This document shows, one piece after another, positions 5,748 through 11,291 of a stretch of 11,291 nt of DNA. The notes below the pieces were generated by a model. The model saw nothing but the letters and a program-made list of their open reading frames with translations. It had not been told where the DNA came from and did not search any database. Numbering within the stretch: the stretch's first letter is position 1; every line of letters starts with the position of its first letter. The DNA lies in assembly GCA_947565485.1 (NCBI GenBank), contig CANOGG010000013.1, positions 1 through 11,291 of the forward strand, written 5' to 3'. Both the position numbers and the translations under genes were made by a program. The DNA is from an uncultured Mycoplasma sp. GTDB taxonomy: Bacteria; Bacillota_I; Bacilli_A; RF39; UBA660.

Positions 5748-7379
5748 ATGAAAAAGAATTCCTTTTTGGAAGGAACGATAATAGCAACAGTAGCGATTGT
5801 GATAGTAAAGATACTAGGAATGCTTTATGTTATTCCTTTTTATGCGATAGTTGGAGTTAAGGGAGCTGCGTTATATTCATATGCTTATAATATTTATAGT
5901 TTATTTTTGGAGATATCTACAGCGGGTATTCCTAATGCTGTAAGTAAGCTTATTAATGAGTATAATACACTCGGTAAACAAGAAGCTAAGATAAGAACTT
6001 TTAGGCTTGGGAAAAAGCTTTTAGGTTTTATTGCAGTCGTAGCCTTTCTTATTATGTTTATTTTTGCACCAAATATTGCGAATCTAATTATTGGGGATTT
6101 AGCAGGAGGGAATACGCCTGCGGATGTGGCATTTGTTATTAGATGTGTATCTTTTGCGTTGCTTGTTTTTCCTTTTCTTAGTGTTTCAAGGGGATTCTTT
6201 CAAGGGCATAATATTATTTATGTTTCTAGTGTCTCACAGGTTATAGAGCAGTTAGCACGAGTAATAGTAATTATTTTTGGAAGTTATATTGCACTTAATA
6301 TTTTACATCTTTCTTTAACAAATGTTATTGGAGTGGCAGTTTTTAGTGCCTTTATTGGGGGTGGATGTGCTTTTTTGTATGTTCATGGAAAACTTAGGCG
6401 AAATAGAAAAGAGTTAGGTTTAGAAACAAAGTTTCAAAAGAGAGATAGTGTTACAAATAAAGAGATATTAAAGAAGATTGTTAGTTATGCGATACCAATA
6501 ATAGTAGTTAGTATTTCGTTTATGATTTATAACAATGTCGATATGATATTTATTTTACGAGTAATGGACAATTTGGGGCTAGAAGCGCAGGAAGTAGAGT
6601 TTATTGCATCATCTATTAGTACATGGGCACCGAAGATTAATATTATAGTGACTTCAGTAGGTTTAGGTTTGTCAGCTAGTTTGATACCAGCGATGGTGGA
6701 AGCTTTTACACTTAAAAATTATAAAGATTTGAATAATAAGTTTAATAAAGCGATGGAAATAATTATTTTTATTACGATTCCGATGTGTGTGGGGATAGCC
6801 CTTTTGGCAGGACCAATTTGGACTGTGTTTTATGGAAATAATTATCATAGTATAGGAGCAGGGATACTTGCGGTAGGAATATTTGCACCTCTTTTTTCGA
6901 ATTTTTTTACAGTTACTAATTATACTTTGCAGAGTATGAATAAGTTTAAGATGGTTTATGTGAGTTCAATAACGGGAATATTACTTAATATTATTTTAGA
7001 TGTTCCTTGTATGTATTTATTACATTTTATGGGGATACCGGCTTATTATGGGGCGACACTAGCAACAGCGATAGGTATGAGTACAGCGGTTATTATTGCA
7101 ATGGTTATATTAAATAAAGAGTATAAATTTAAGTATAAAGAGGTTTTTCAATTGTTAAAGAAAGCTTTAGTGCCTTTGATGGCTATGATTTTAGTTGTAG
7201 GTTTAATGACATTTGTGTTTAAGAGTCCAGAGGTAAGGTTTGGTGCGGTTATTTATCTTAGTGTTATTTCCGTGATAGGAGCAGGAGTATATTTTTTAGT
7301 GGGATATAAAATGGGATTAGTTGATGAAGTTTTGGGGATAGATTTCTTTAAAAAATTGAAGAGGAAGTTTAAGAGATAA
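5748..7379 (+). CDS. murJ: MurJ/YtgP-type lipid II flippase (MOP/PST exporter superfamily)
   Basis: A polytopic membrane protein of 543 residues, essentially the length of B. subtilis YtgP/MurJ (about 544). The N-terminus has the YtgP/SpoVB family signature: FLEGT, then KILGMLYVIPFYAIVG, ALYSYAYNIYSLFLEISTAGIPNAVSKLI. About 14 hydrophobic segments run to residue ~520, and the tail is Lys/Arg-rich (KKLKRKFKR), as expected on the cytoplasmic side. The conserved SRGFFQG stretch (about residues 147-153) is also typical. MurJ flips the peptidoglycan precursor lipid II across the membrane; SpoVB paralogues act in spore cortex synthesis. Length and N-terminus favour YtgP, but the Cse60-like gene 11 bases upstream leaves a SpoVB-like role possible. 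AGGTGA about ten bases before the ATG supports this start. Confidence 0.85.
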   Translation: MKKNSFLEGTIIATVAIVIVKILGMLYVIPFYAIVGVKGAALYSYAYNIYSLFLEISTAGIPNAVSKLINEYNTLGKQEAKIRTFRLGKKLLGFIAVVAFLIMFIFAPNIANLIIGDLAGGNTPADVAFVIRCVSFALLVFPFLSVSRGFFQGHNIIYVSSVSQVIEQLARVIVIIFGSYIALNILHLSLTNVIGVAVFSAFIGGGCAFLYVHGKLRRNRKELGLETKFQKRDSVTNKEILKKIVSYAIPIIVVSISFMIYNNVDMIFILRVMDNLGLEAQEVEFIASSISTWAPKINIIVTSVGLGLSASLIPAMVEAFTLKNYKDLNNKFNKAMEIIIFITIPMCVGIALLAGPIWTVFYGNNYHSIGAGILAVGIFAPLFSNFFTVTNYTLQSMNKFKMVYVSSITGILLNIILDVPCMYLLHFMGIPAYYGATLATAIGMSTAVIIAMVILNKEYKFKYKEVFQLLKKALVPLMAMILVVGLMTFVFKSPEVRFGAVIYLSVISVIGAGVYFLVGYKMGLVDEVLGIDFFKKLKRKFKR

Positions 7380-7408
7380 AAATTTCTTTTAAAATTTTTG
7401 ATTTACTA

Positions 7409-7417
7409 TGGTATAAT
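7409..7417 (+). promoter_or_regulatory. Extended -10 promoter of the Panacea-kinase-HipS-like cluster
   Basis: TGGTATAAT is a perfect extended -10 (TGnTATAAT). The -35 region is poor, which extended -10 promoters tolerate. The predicted start point is near 7424, just before the Shine-Dalgarno at 7428-7435. Confidence 0.65.
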
Positions 7418-7427
7418 AAGTGATAAA

Positions 7428-7435
7428 AAGGAGGT
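7428..7435 (+). promoter_or_regulatory. Exact Shine-Dalgarno AAGGAGGT for the ATG at 7440
   Basis: The eight bases are fully complementary to the 16S rRNA tail, and the GGAGG core ends five bases before the ATG at 7440. It is the strongest ribosome binding site in the window, yet the frame it serves ends after 19 codons. It therefore marks the original start of the Panacea gene or of a leader peptide. Confidence 0.75.
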
Positions 7436-7439
7436 TATT

Positions 7440-7499
7440 ATGAGTAGTTTGAAAGATGTATTTTATAGGTATGGAATACTGATGAGGGGGATACCATAA
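7440..7499 (+). CDS. 19-codon ORF: displaced N-terminus of the Panacea gene, or a leader peptide
   Basis: Placed directly behind the extended -10 promoter and the exact Shine-Dalgarno, this ORF encodes 19 residues (Met-Ser-Ser-Leu-Lys start, Arg-Gly-Ile-Pro end) and stops at TAA 7497. The Panacea frame is open from 7469 and overlaps it. Adding one G to the G5 run at 7486-7490 would carry this ORF into that frame as ...MRG-DTINYSYYVINYC..., giving an uninterrupted protein of 169 residues. A frameshifted N-terminus is my preferred reading. A coupled leader peptide ending 14 bases before the GTG at 7514 is the alternative. Confidence 0.45.
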   Translation: MSSLKDVFYRYGILMRGIP

Positions 7500-7513
7500 A
7501 TTATTCTTATTAT

Positions 7514-7948
7514 GTGATTAATTATTGTGTATCTAAAAATTATAGAATTACTAATTTGAAGTTAAATAAACTCTTATATTTTATTAATATAGGATATATG
7601 TTAAAAAGTGGTGGTAAACCAATATTTAGGGAAGAGTTTCAGGCTTGGAGGCATGGACCGGTGTTGAAGAGTGTTTATAATAAGTTTTGGTTAGGAATGG
7701 TGTTACCTAGTAAAGAAAAGCTAGATAATATTACTAAGAGTATAGATAGCGATAAATTAGAGGTGTTTAATCAGGTTTTAGGTAAGTTGGCAGAACTTCC
7801 AGCGTGGCAATTAGTTGAAATGACGCATGTTAAGAACGGACCATGGGAAGAAGTTTATAATAAAAATAAAGGTGAAAATGGTATATGTTTAGCAAATATT
7901 CCGTATGAAATGATTTATCATTTTTACTTGGGAGAAAATAATGGATAA
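7514..7948 (+). CDS. Panacea-domain (SocA/GepA-like, DUF4065) antitoxin-like protein, N-terminus probably frameshifted
   Basis: Panacea domains are antitoxin modules that neutralise diverse toxins, as in SocAB and PanAT systems. The hallmarks are clear: ITNLKLNKLLYFINIGY (residues 12-28), then EFQAWRHGPVLKSVYNKF (41-58), and a C-terminal EMTHVKNGPWEEVYN block with IPYEMIYHFY. The assigned start is a GTG with no Shine-Dalgarno, and the in-frame residues before it (INYSYYVINYC) still look like family sequence, so the true start lies upstream. The only good start (7440, with exact ribosome binding site) is in another frame and would join this one if the G5 tract at 7486-7490 had one more G. The restored protein would have 169 residues, normal for the family. 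The gene overlaps the kinase start by eight bases, typical of an antitoxin-toxin pair. It may be frameshifted, phase-variable, or affected by a homopolymer sequencing error. Confidence 0.75.
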   Translation: MINYCVSKNYRITNLKLNKLLYFINIGYMLKSGGKPIFREEFQAWRHGPVLKSVYNKFWLGMVLPSKEKLDNITKSIDSDKLEVFNQVLGKLAELPAWQLVEMTHVKNGPWEEVYNKNKGENGICLANIPYEMIYHFYLGENNG

Positions 7949-8135
7949 ATATTATAAGATAGATAATAAAGAGAATAATTGGGATAATAAAGGTACGAAA
8001 GAAAAATATTGGTATGTTTTAAATGGGAAAAGGTCTTTAATAAAGTTTAATCGTTATGATAATGGCAAAGAAACAAGGTCCTTTAATGTATCAGAAAAAA
8101 TTTTTTCAAAGATTGCTAAATTTTTAGAATTTTAA
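7941..8135 (+). CDS. N-terminal fragment of the HipA-like kinase
   Basis: The 64-residue piece before the first in-frame TAA, carrying the nucleotide-binding loop (GTKEKYW) and Lys35 of the small lobe. It has a good ribosome binding site and would be translated, but cannot be an active kinase by itself. It is better read as part of the full pseudogene 7941-8828. Confidence 0.5.
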   Translation: MDKYYKIDNKENNWDNKGTKEKYWYVLNGKRSLIKFNRYDNGKETRSFNVSEKIFSKIAKFLEF

Positions 8136-8327
8136 TGTGTAGATATAGATTTTATAGTAGATAAAAATTTAAGATATAGTCTTGCAAGTTATGATTATAA
8201 AATTGATAATCCTAATATGAAAGTTATTTCCGGGGATGATTTATATTTATCAGTTTTTCAAAGAAAGGCTAAAAAGAAAAATAATAAAATTATTAAATAA
8301 GATTATACTTATAGTCAAATATGTGAA

Positions 8328-8828
8328 ATGCTTTTATATTATGATTTTACAGGTAGTTTAGTTAAGAAATTTAATAAGATTATGGTTATGGATGCCTTAA
8401 CTGGTGAACAAGATAGACATTTTGAAAATTGGGGTATTTATTCAGTAAATGATAGTGACTATCATTTATTACCAATGTATGATAATTTTTGCTCTTTATT
8501 ACATTTGTTTCGGGATAATGAGGCATTAGTTAAACAGATGGCTAAAAAAGGTTTACAAAAATATGCATCAGATTCTAAGTGTAAAGTTAGTATTGATGGC
8601 GAACTTTATAGTCATTTTGATTTTATAAATTATTTGATTAATAATTTGGAAGATGAATTAAAGAACGAATTGGTTCTGGATATAAAGAAGTTGGATTTAT
8701 TAACAAGAGATAAGATTGAAGAATTTGTGAATGATGTTCCAGATGTTTTTTGTTCTTTTGAACATAAAAAATTGATTATTGATTATATTGTTTATCGAAA
8801 AGAAATTATAAGAGAGATGGTGGGATAA
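8328..8828 (+). CDS. C-terminal catalytic-lobe fragment of the HipA-like kinase
   Basis: A 166-residue piece from the first ATG after the second in-frame TAA. It holds the catalytic loop (Asp29, Asn34 in its own numbering), the metal-binding Asp52 and the all-helical C-lobe ending in DYIVYRKEIIREMVG. No Shine-Dalgarno precedes this ATG, and family-like sequence continues upstream of it to 8301, so it is not an independent gene start. It lacks the ATP-binding lobe and is best read with the pseudogene 7941-8828. Confidence 0.5.
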   Translation: MLLYYDFTGSLVKKFNKIMVMDALTGEQDRHFENWGIYSVNDSDYHLLPMYDNFCSLLHLFRDNEALVKQMAKKGLQKYASDSKCKVSIDGELYSHFDFINYLINNLEDELKNELVLDIKKLDLLTRDKIEEFVNDVPDVFCSFEHKKLIIDYIVYRKEIIREMVG

Positions 8829-9220
8829 TGAATAATTTTTTATATTTAGTTTGGTATGAGGAAGAAAATAAAGTATTAAATTTAATAGCTAAATTGACTT
8901 ATGAAAATAATATTTATAAATTTGAGTACTTAAATTATGAAACTAGTGATTTACAATTATTTTCGAATAATGGTTTATTTTATGGATTTGATGATATTAA
9001 TGAAATTTATACTGGTTATGATTTGTTTCCGACTATTAAGAATAGATTACCATCTAAAAAAAGAGAAGATTATTTAAAAATTTTGAAAAATTATGGGCTT
9101 GATGAAAGCGCTGGTGATTTTGAAGTATTATTAAAATCAAATGGGCGTCTTAGCACAGATAAGTTTTTGTTTATTACTGAGTTAGAGTATGAGAAATTAA
9201 AGAAGAAAATAGTTTGCTAA
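8828..9220 (+). CDS. Small HipA N-terminal-domain-like (HipS-like) protein
   Basis: An intact 130-residue protein whose ATG overlaps the kinase stop by one base, with GGTGGGA just upstream as ribosome binding site. It opens with a strand pair (FLYLVWYEEENKVLNLIAKL), has GFDDINEIYTGYDLFP near 53-68, then NRLPSKKREDYLKILKNYGL at 72-91 and FEVLLKSNGRLSTDKFLF at 98-115. The order 'F..F-x-RLP, R..Y..IL..YGL, FE-LL..-GR..-D' parallels N-subdomain 1 of HipA (the Couple_HipA region), which in HipBST systems is the separate antitoxin HipS. Its place directly after a HipA-like kinase supports that reading. The family assignment is by motif resemblance, and a HIRAN-like or other kinase-associated family is possible. 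It is the only ORF of the cluster that is clearly undamaged. Confidence 0.6.
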   Translation: MNNFLYLVWYEEENKVLNLIAKLTYENNIYKFEYLNYETSDLQLFSNNGLFYGFDDINEIYTGYDLFPTIKNRLPSKKREDYLKILKNYGLDESAGDFEVLLKSNGRLSTDKFLFITELEYEKLKKKIVC

Positions 9221-9239
9221 AAGTAATTATTTGTGGTAT

Positions 9240-9245
9240 TATAAT
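9240..9245 (+). promoter_or_regulatory. Candidate -10 box upstream of the acyltransferase gene
   Basis: TATAAT at 9240-9245 lies 31 bases before the ATG at 9276 and 12 bases before its Shine-Dalgarno. No convincing -35 is visible at the usual spacing. It would allow the acyltransferase to be transcribed apart from the toxin-antitoxin-like cluster. Confidence 0.4.
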
Positions 9246-9257
9246 AACTTGTATTTT

Positions 9258-9266
9258 GGAGGGGAG
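9258..9266 (+). promoter_or_regulatory. Shine-Dalgarno fixing the acyltransferase start at 9276
   Basis: GGAGGGGAG ends nine bases before the ATG at 9276. A longer in-frame reading from a TTG at 9231 would run through this site and has no ribosome binding site of its own, so the ATG is preferred. Confidence 0.7.
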
Positions 9267-9275
9267 TCTTGGGTA

Positions 9276-10394
9276 ATGGTTACTAATGAGGAATTAAGAG
9301 AGGCAATAGAGACAGTATATCAAGAGGGAAACCTAACTAAAGAGGAATATAGTAAGTTAAAAGATGAGTTAGAGCAAGAAATAGATAAAAGAAAAGTTTA
9401 TCAAGAAAGAGTTCAGGAATTTAAGAAACTTAGTTGGTATCAATTAGCACATTTTAGTATGGATGAGTTGGTGAAATATAAAAAGGGCGAGAGAGCTTAT
9501 AATTTGGAGCATAAAGAGTTACCAAGTTTAGATGTTCATGAGAAAATGCATTTTTTAGTTCAGGCTTTACTCGATGTTTATCATAAATTTAGTCATATAA
9601 ATGTTAAAACAATAGGAGAAGTGCCAAAGACTAAGCGACCAATTATTTTTGCGATATCACATGTTGGAGCTTTTGATGTCGATGCAGTGTGTTCGGCAAT
9701 AAAAAGACAAGCTTATTTACTTAGTGCGGATGAAGAGGGAATGTATCGGACAATTGAAGATTTGTTCTTTCAGTTGCAAGGGGTTAATTATTTGGATCCG
9801 AGAGATAAAGCAGATACAGATGTGGCGTTAAAAACAGTGAAGAAATATTTGCGGGCAGGAAGAAATATTTATTGGAATCCTGAGGGGACTTGGAATTTAA
9901 CGGAAAATTATGTGATGTTGCCGATACATTATGGGATAATTGAAGCGGCGTATGAGGCTGGAGTAATTATTATACCGATTGGGGTTAAAATGATAGATAA
10001 AGAAAAAGGCTTAGATTTTGTTGTCAATATTGGAGAGATATTTGATGTTCGAGAAATGATAAGGGGCGAGTTAACGCGTGATTTAAAAATAAGTCTTGCA
10101 GAAGAACTTCGAAGTATAATTGCGGGACTTAAATATGATATGTGGGATTCGGCTAAAAGAGATGAGATTCCGGATGATTATTTTAGGAGTTTCTTGGAGC
10201 GAAGAATTGCCGAATGGCCATTTTATGATGTTGATATAATTAGGTCGAGGATGTTTAACCCGCATCATGATGTGTATGAAAGAGATGTGTTTAAACATCT
10301 AGAGGAAATAGAAATTGGGAAACATAATGCTTTTTTGGCACGAAGTCGAAGAGATTTTTTAGAGAAACAAGAGAAAGTAGTTTTTAAATATTAA
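9276..10394 (+). CDS. PlsC-type 1-acylglycerol-3-phosphate acyltransferase-like protein with extended termini
   Basis: Acyltransferases of this superfamily transfer a fatty acyl chain to lysophosphatidate or a related acceptor at the membrane. From the ATG at 9276 the protein has 372 residues, against ~240 for ordinary PlsC. The four motifs are present: H-x4-D as HVGAFD (His129, Asp134), the acceptor-binding GVNYLDPRD (169-177), NPEGT (201-205, the FPEGTR equivalent) and IIIPIGV (231-237). Residues ~1-110 are an acidic/basic helical, probably coiled-coil, extension (TKEEYSKLKDELEQEIDKR), and ~100 residues follow the domain. No obvious membrane helix is present, so membrane attachment may be peripheral. 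The acceptor substrate cannot be told from sequence. The gene has its own TATAAT box and terminator, so it is probably a single-gene unit. Confidence 0.8.
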   Translation: MVTNEELREAIETVYQEGNLTKEEYSKLKDELEQEIDKRKVYQERVQEFKKLSWYQLAHFSMDELVKYKKGERAYNLEHKELPSLDVHEKMHFLVQALLDVYHKFSHINVKTIGEVPKTKRPIIFAISHVGAFDVDAVCSAIKRQAYLLSADEEGMYRTIEDLFFQLQGVNYLDPRDKADTDVALKTVKKYLRAGRNIYWNPEGTWNLTENYVMLPIHYGIIEAAYEAGVIIIPIGVKMIDKEKGLDFVVNIGEIFDVREMIRGELTRDLKISLAEELRSIIAGLKYDMWDSAKRDEIPDDYFRSFLERRIAEWPFYDVDIIRSRMFNPHHDVYERDVFKHLEEIEIGKHNAFLARSRRDFLEKQEKVVFKY

Positions 10395-10418
10395 GTTTTA
10401 AAAAAACTATTTTTTTTT
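10377..10418 (+). terminator. Rho-independent terminator after the acyltransferase gene
   Basis: A perfect 8-bp A/T-rich stem pairs 10378-10385 with 10402-10409, extended by one G-U pair, and is followed by nine T (10410-10418). The left arm overlaps the last codons of the gene. A shorter alternative hairpin (AGTTTT with AAAACT) lies inside the loop. Confidence 0.65.
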
Positions 10419-10427
10419 GCGTTTCTA

Positions 10428-10436
10428 TGTTAAAAT
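10428..10436 (+). promoter_or_regulatory. Candidate extended -10 promoter of the histidine kinase gene
   Basis: TGTTAAAAT fits TGnTAAAAT, an extended -10 with one mismatch to TATAAT. It sits ten bases after the preceding terminator and about 27 bases before the ATG. A second choice is TATAGT at 10439-10444 with TTGCGT at 10417-10422 (16-base spacer), but that would place the start point almost on the Shine-Dalgarno. Confidence 0.4.
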
Positions 10437-10462
10437 TTTATAGTATAGAGTAGGTGACTTTT

Positions 10463-11291
10463 ATGTCTTGTATTTATTTTCCGTTGGCAGCTCTTTTCAT
10501 TATTCTTTTAGTGGTAATAGTTTATTTTAATAAAAAACATTTAAAGAATGAGGAGACAACAATTTATAGTTTACTGATACTTATTAGTTTGGGACAGTGT
10601 ATTTTGAATTGTGGAACGATTATTGTGATGAAGAACTTTGATGTGGTAATACCACTTGCGAGTAGAGTAGATATGGTTTTGATACTTTTGTGGCTTAATT
10701 TAATTTTGTATTATATTATGGCGGTTACTTTTGATGTTAAGTTTAAAGATAAGTGGCATTGGAAGTTAGGTTGGGCTATTGTAGTAATACTTGGACAGTT
10801 GGTTTTGCCTTTAGAGGTTATAAATGAGGGAGAGATAATCGATACGAGGGGGTTAGCGAATATATTTACTTATATTGTGGCAGCTATATACATATCTTTT
10901 AGTATTCTTATTATTTTGTATGCGGTGATTAAGGGGAAAAGGCAGGTTACTTCGTCTAAATATATTCCGGTTTATGTGATAGTGCTATTTATGGCGATGG
11001 GTCTTTTTATTAGAAATATATTTCCTAATATCATATTTGAGCCGTTTATGATAGCGTTTGTTAATTTAATGATGTATTTTACAATTGAGAATCCAGATGT
11101 GAAGATGGTACAGGAATTAAGTCTTGCAAAGTATCAGGCAGAGAAGTCTAATAAAGCAAAGTCAGATTTTTTGGCAAGTATGTCGCATGAGATTAGGACA
11201 CCACTTAATGCGATTGTAGGTTTTAGTTCGATTGTTAGTGATGCCAAAAATGTACGGGAGGCAAAAGAGAATGCCTCAGAAATAGTAGAGG
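10463..11291 (+). CDS. Membrane sensor histidine kinase, N-terminal part (3'-truncated by the window edge)
   Basis: The frame is open from the ATG at 10463 to the window end, 276 complete codons plus one base. TAGGTGA about six bases before the ATG supports the start. Residues 1-207 contain about seven hydrophobic segments (near 5-22, 34-55, 68-90, 102-118, 132-157, 168-186 and 190-207) with short loops, a 7TM-type sensor module without a large external domain. A linker helix ([21 protein letters not shown]) leads into a HisKA dimerisation domain whose H-box [17 protein letters not shown] carries the phospho-acceptor His242. This H-box is typical of group I (HPK1) kinases and of hybrid kinases; the ATP-binding domain and any receiver lie outside the window. 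The stimulus and the partner regulator are unknown. Confidence 0.88.
   Translation, partial: MSCIYFPLAALFIILLVVIVYFNKKHLKNEETTIYSLLILISLGQCILNCGTIIVMKNFDVVIPLASRVDMVLILLWLNLILYYIMAVTFDVKFKDKWHWKLGWAIVVILGQLVLPLEVINEGEIIDTRGLANIFTYIVAAIYISFSILIILYAVIKGKRQVTSSKYIPVYVIVLFMAMGLFIRNIFPNIIFEPFMIAFVNLMMYFTIENPDVKMVQELSLAKYQAEKSNKAKSDFLASMSHEIRTPLNAIVGFSSIVSDAKNVREAKENASEIVE

Larger units (their letters stand above)
7941..8828 (+). pseudogene. HipA-like Ser/Thr kinase (HipT/CtkA type) with two in-frame TAA codons
   Basis: HipA-family kinases are toxins that phosphorylate targets such as aminoacyl-tRNA synthetases (GltX for HipA, TrpS for HipT). One frame runs from the ATG at 7941 (GGAG six bases before it) to TAA 8826, 295 positions, normal for short single-lobe-extended HipA relatives. 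TAA codons interrupt it at 8133 and 8298. Kinase landmarks survive: the NKGTKEKYW loop (residues 16-24), Lys35 in SLIKFNRY as likely ATP-binding lysine, catalytic GEQDRHFEN with Asp158 and Asn163, and the metal-binding LLPMYDN with Asp181, counting stops as residues. From my memory of relatives the first stop falls where an acidic residue is common, so GAA to TAA is plausible. It overlaps the Panacea gene by eight bases and the next gene by one (TAATG). Preserved frame and motifs suggest recent inactivation; stop read-through is the alternative. Confidence 0.75.

Noticed and set aside
7378..7399. Inverted repeat AAAAATTT / AAATTTTT after the flippase gene as a terminator
   Set aside because: The 8-bp stem is A/T only and no separate T-tract follows it; in such AT-rich DNA it is weak evidence.
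10083..10298. Opposite-strand open frame within the acyltransferase gene
   Set aside because: It is a shadow of the + strand gene with no recognisable domain or ribosome binding site.
1..11291. Alternative genetic code as the reason for internal stops
   Set aside because: TAA, TAG and TGA all end well-defined genes here and conserved Trp residues use TGG; internal stops occur only in the accessory blocks.

Overview
The window is AT-rich DNA with every supported gene on the + strand. Short spacers, strong purine-rich ribosome binding sites and the gene set (InlB-type repeats, a YtgP-like MurJ flippase, a Cse60-family sporulation protein, a PncC/CinA protein of a type I associate with Firmicutes) point to a low-GC Bacillota genome, probably an uncultured gut-type Bacilli or Clostridia relative. 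The code looks standard: TAA, TAG and TGA all end genes, and conserved Trp positions use TGG.

Layout. 1-885: C-terminal part of a secreted protein with InlB B-type repeats, followed by a hairpin terminator. 957-3382: M29 aminopeptidase and tyrosyl-tRNA synthetase, overlapping by one base. 3433-4623: two unrecognised, very AT-rich ORFs in one reading frame, separated only by a TAA and nine T-rich bases, so perhaps one broken gene. 4734-4973: small Pro/Tyr/Gly-rich protein with a Gly-rich hydrophobic stretch. 5066-7379: PncC-like amidohydrolase, a 57-residue Cse60-like gene and a MurJ/YtgP-type flippase. 7409-9220: a toxin-antitoxin-like cluster of a Panacea (SocA/DUF4065) antitoxin-like gene, a HipA-like kinase and a small HipA N-domain (HipS)-like protein. 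9276-10394: a PlsC-type acyltransferase with long extra termini. 10463-end: the start of a seven-helix membrane histidine kinase.

The most interesting region is 7409-9220. Its genes overlap as in a coupled three-gene operon, but it appears to be decaying. The strong promoter and exact Shine-Dalgarno lead into a start codon whose frame dies after 19 codons. One extra G in the G5 run at 7486-7490 would fuse that start to the Panacea frame. The kinase keeps one frame over its full family length and retains its catalytic residues, but carries two in-frame TAA codons. The HipS-like gene is intact. This may be a Panacea-HipT-HipS variant of HipBST-like systems caught after inactivation; intact relatives would be the ones to study.

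The housekeeping genes (aminopeptidase, tyrS, flippase, acyltransferase) look intact and use many G-ending codons. The 3433-4623 and 7941-9220 blocks are poorer in G and hold all the in-frame stops, consistent with acquired or relaxed genes. These functional assignments come from reading motifs by eye; no database search was run.
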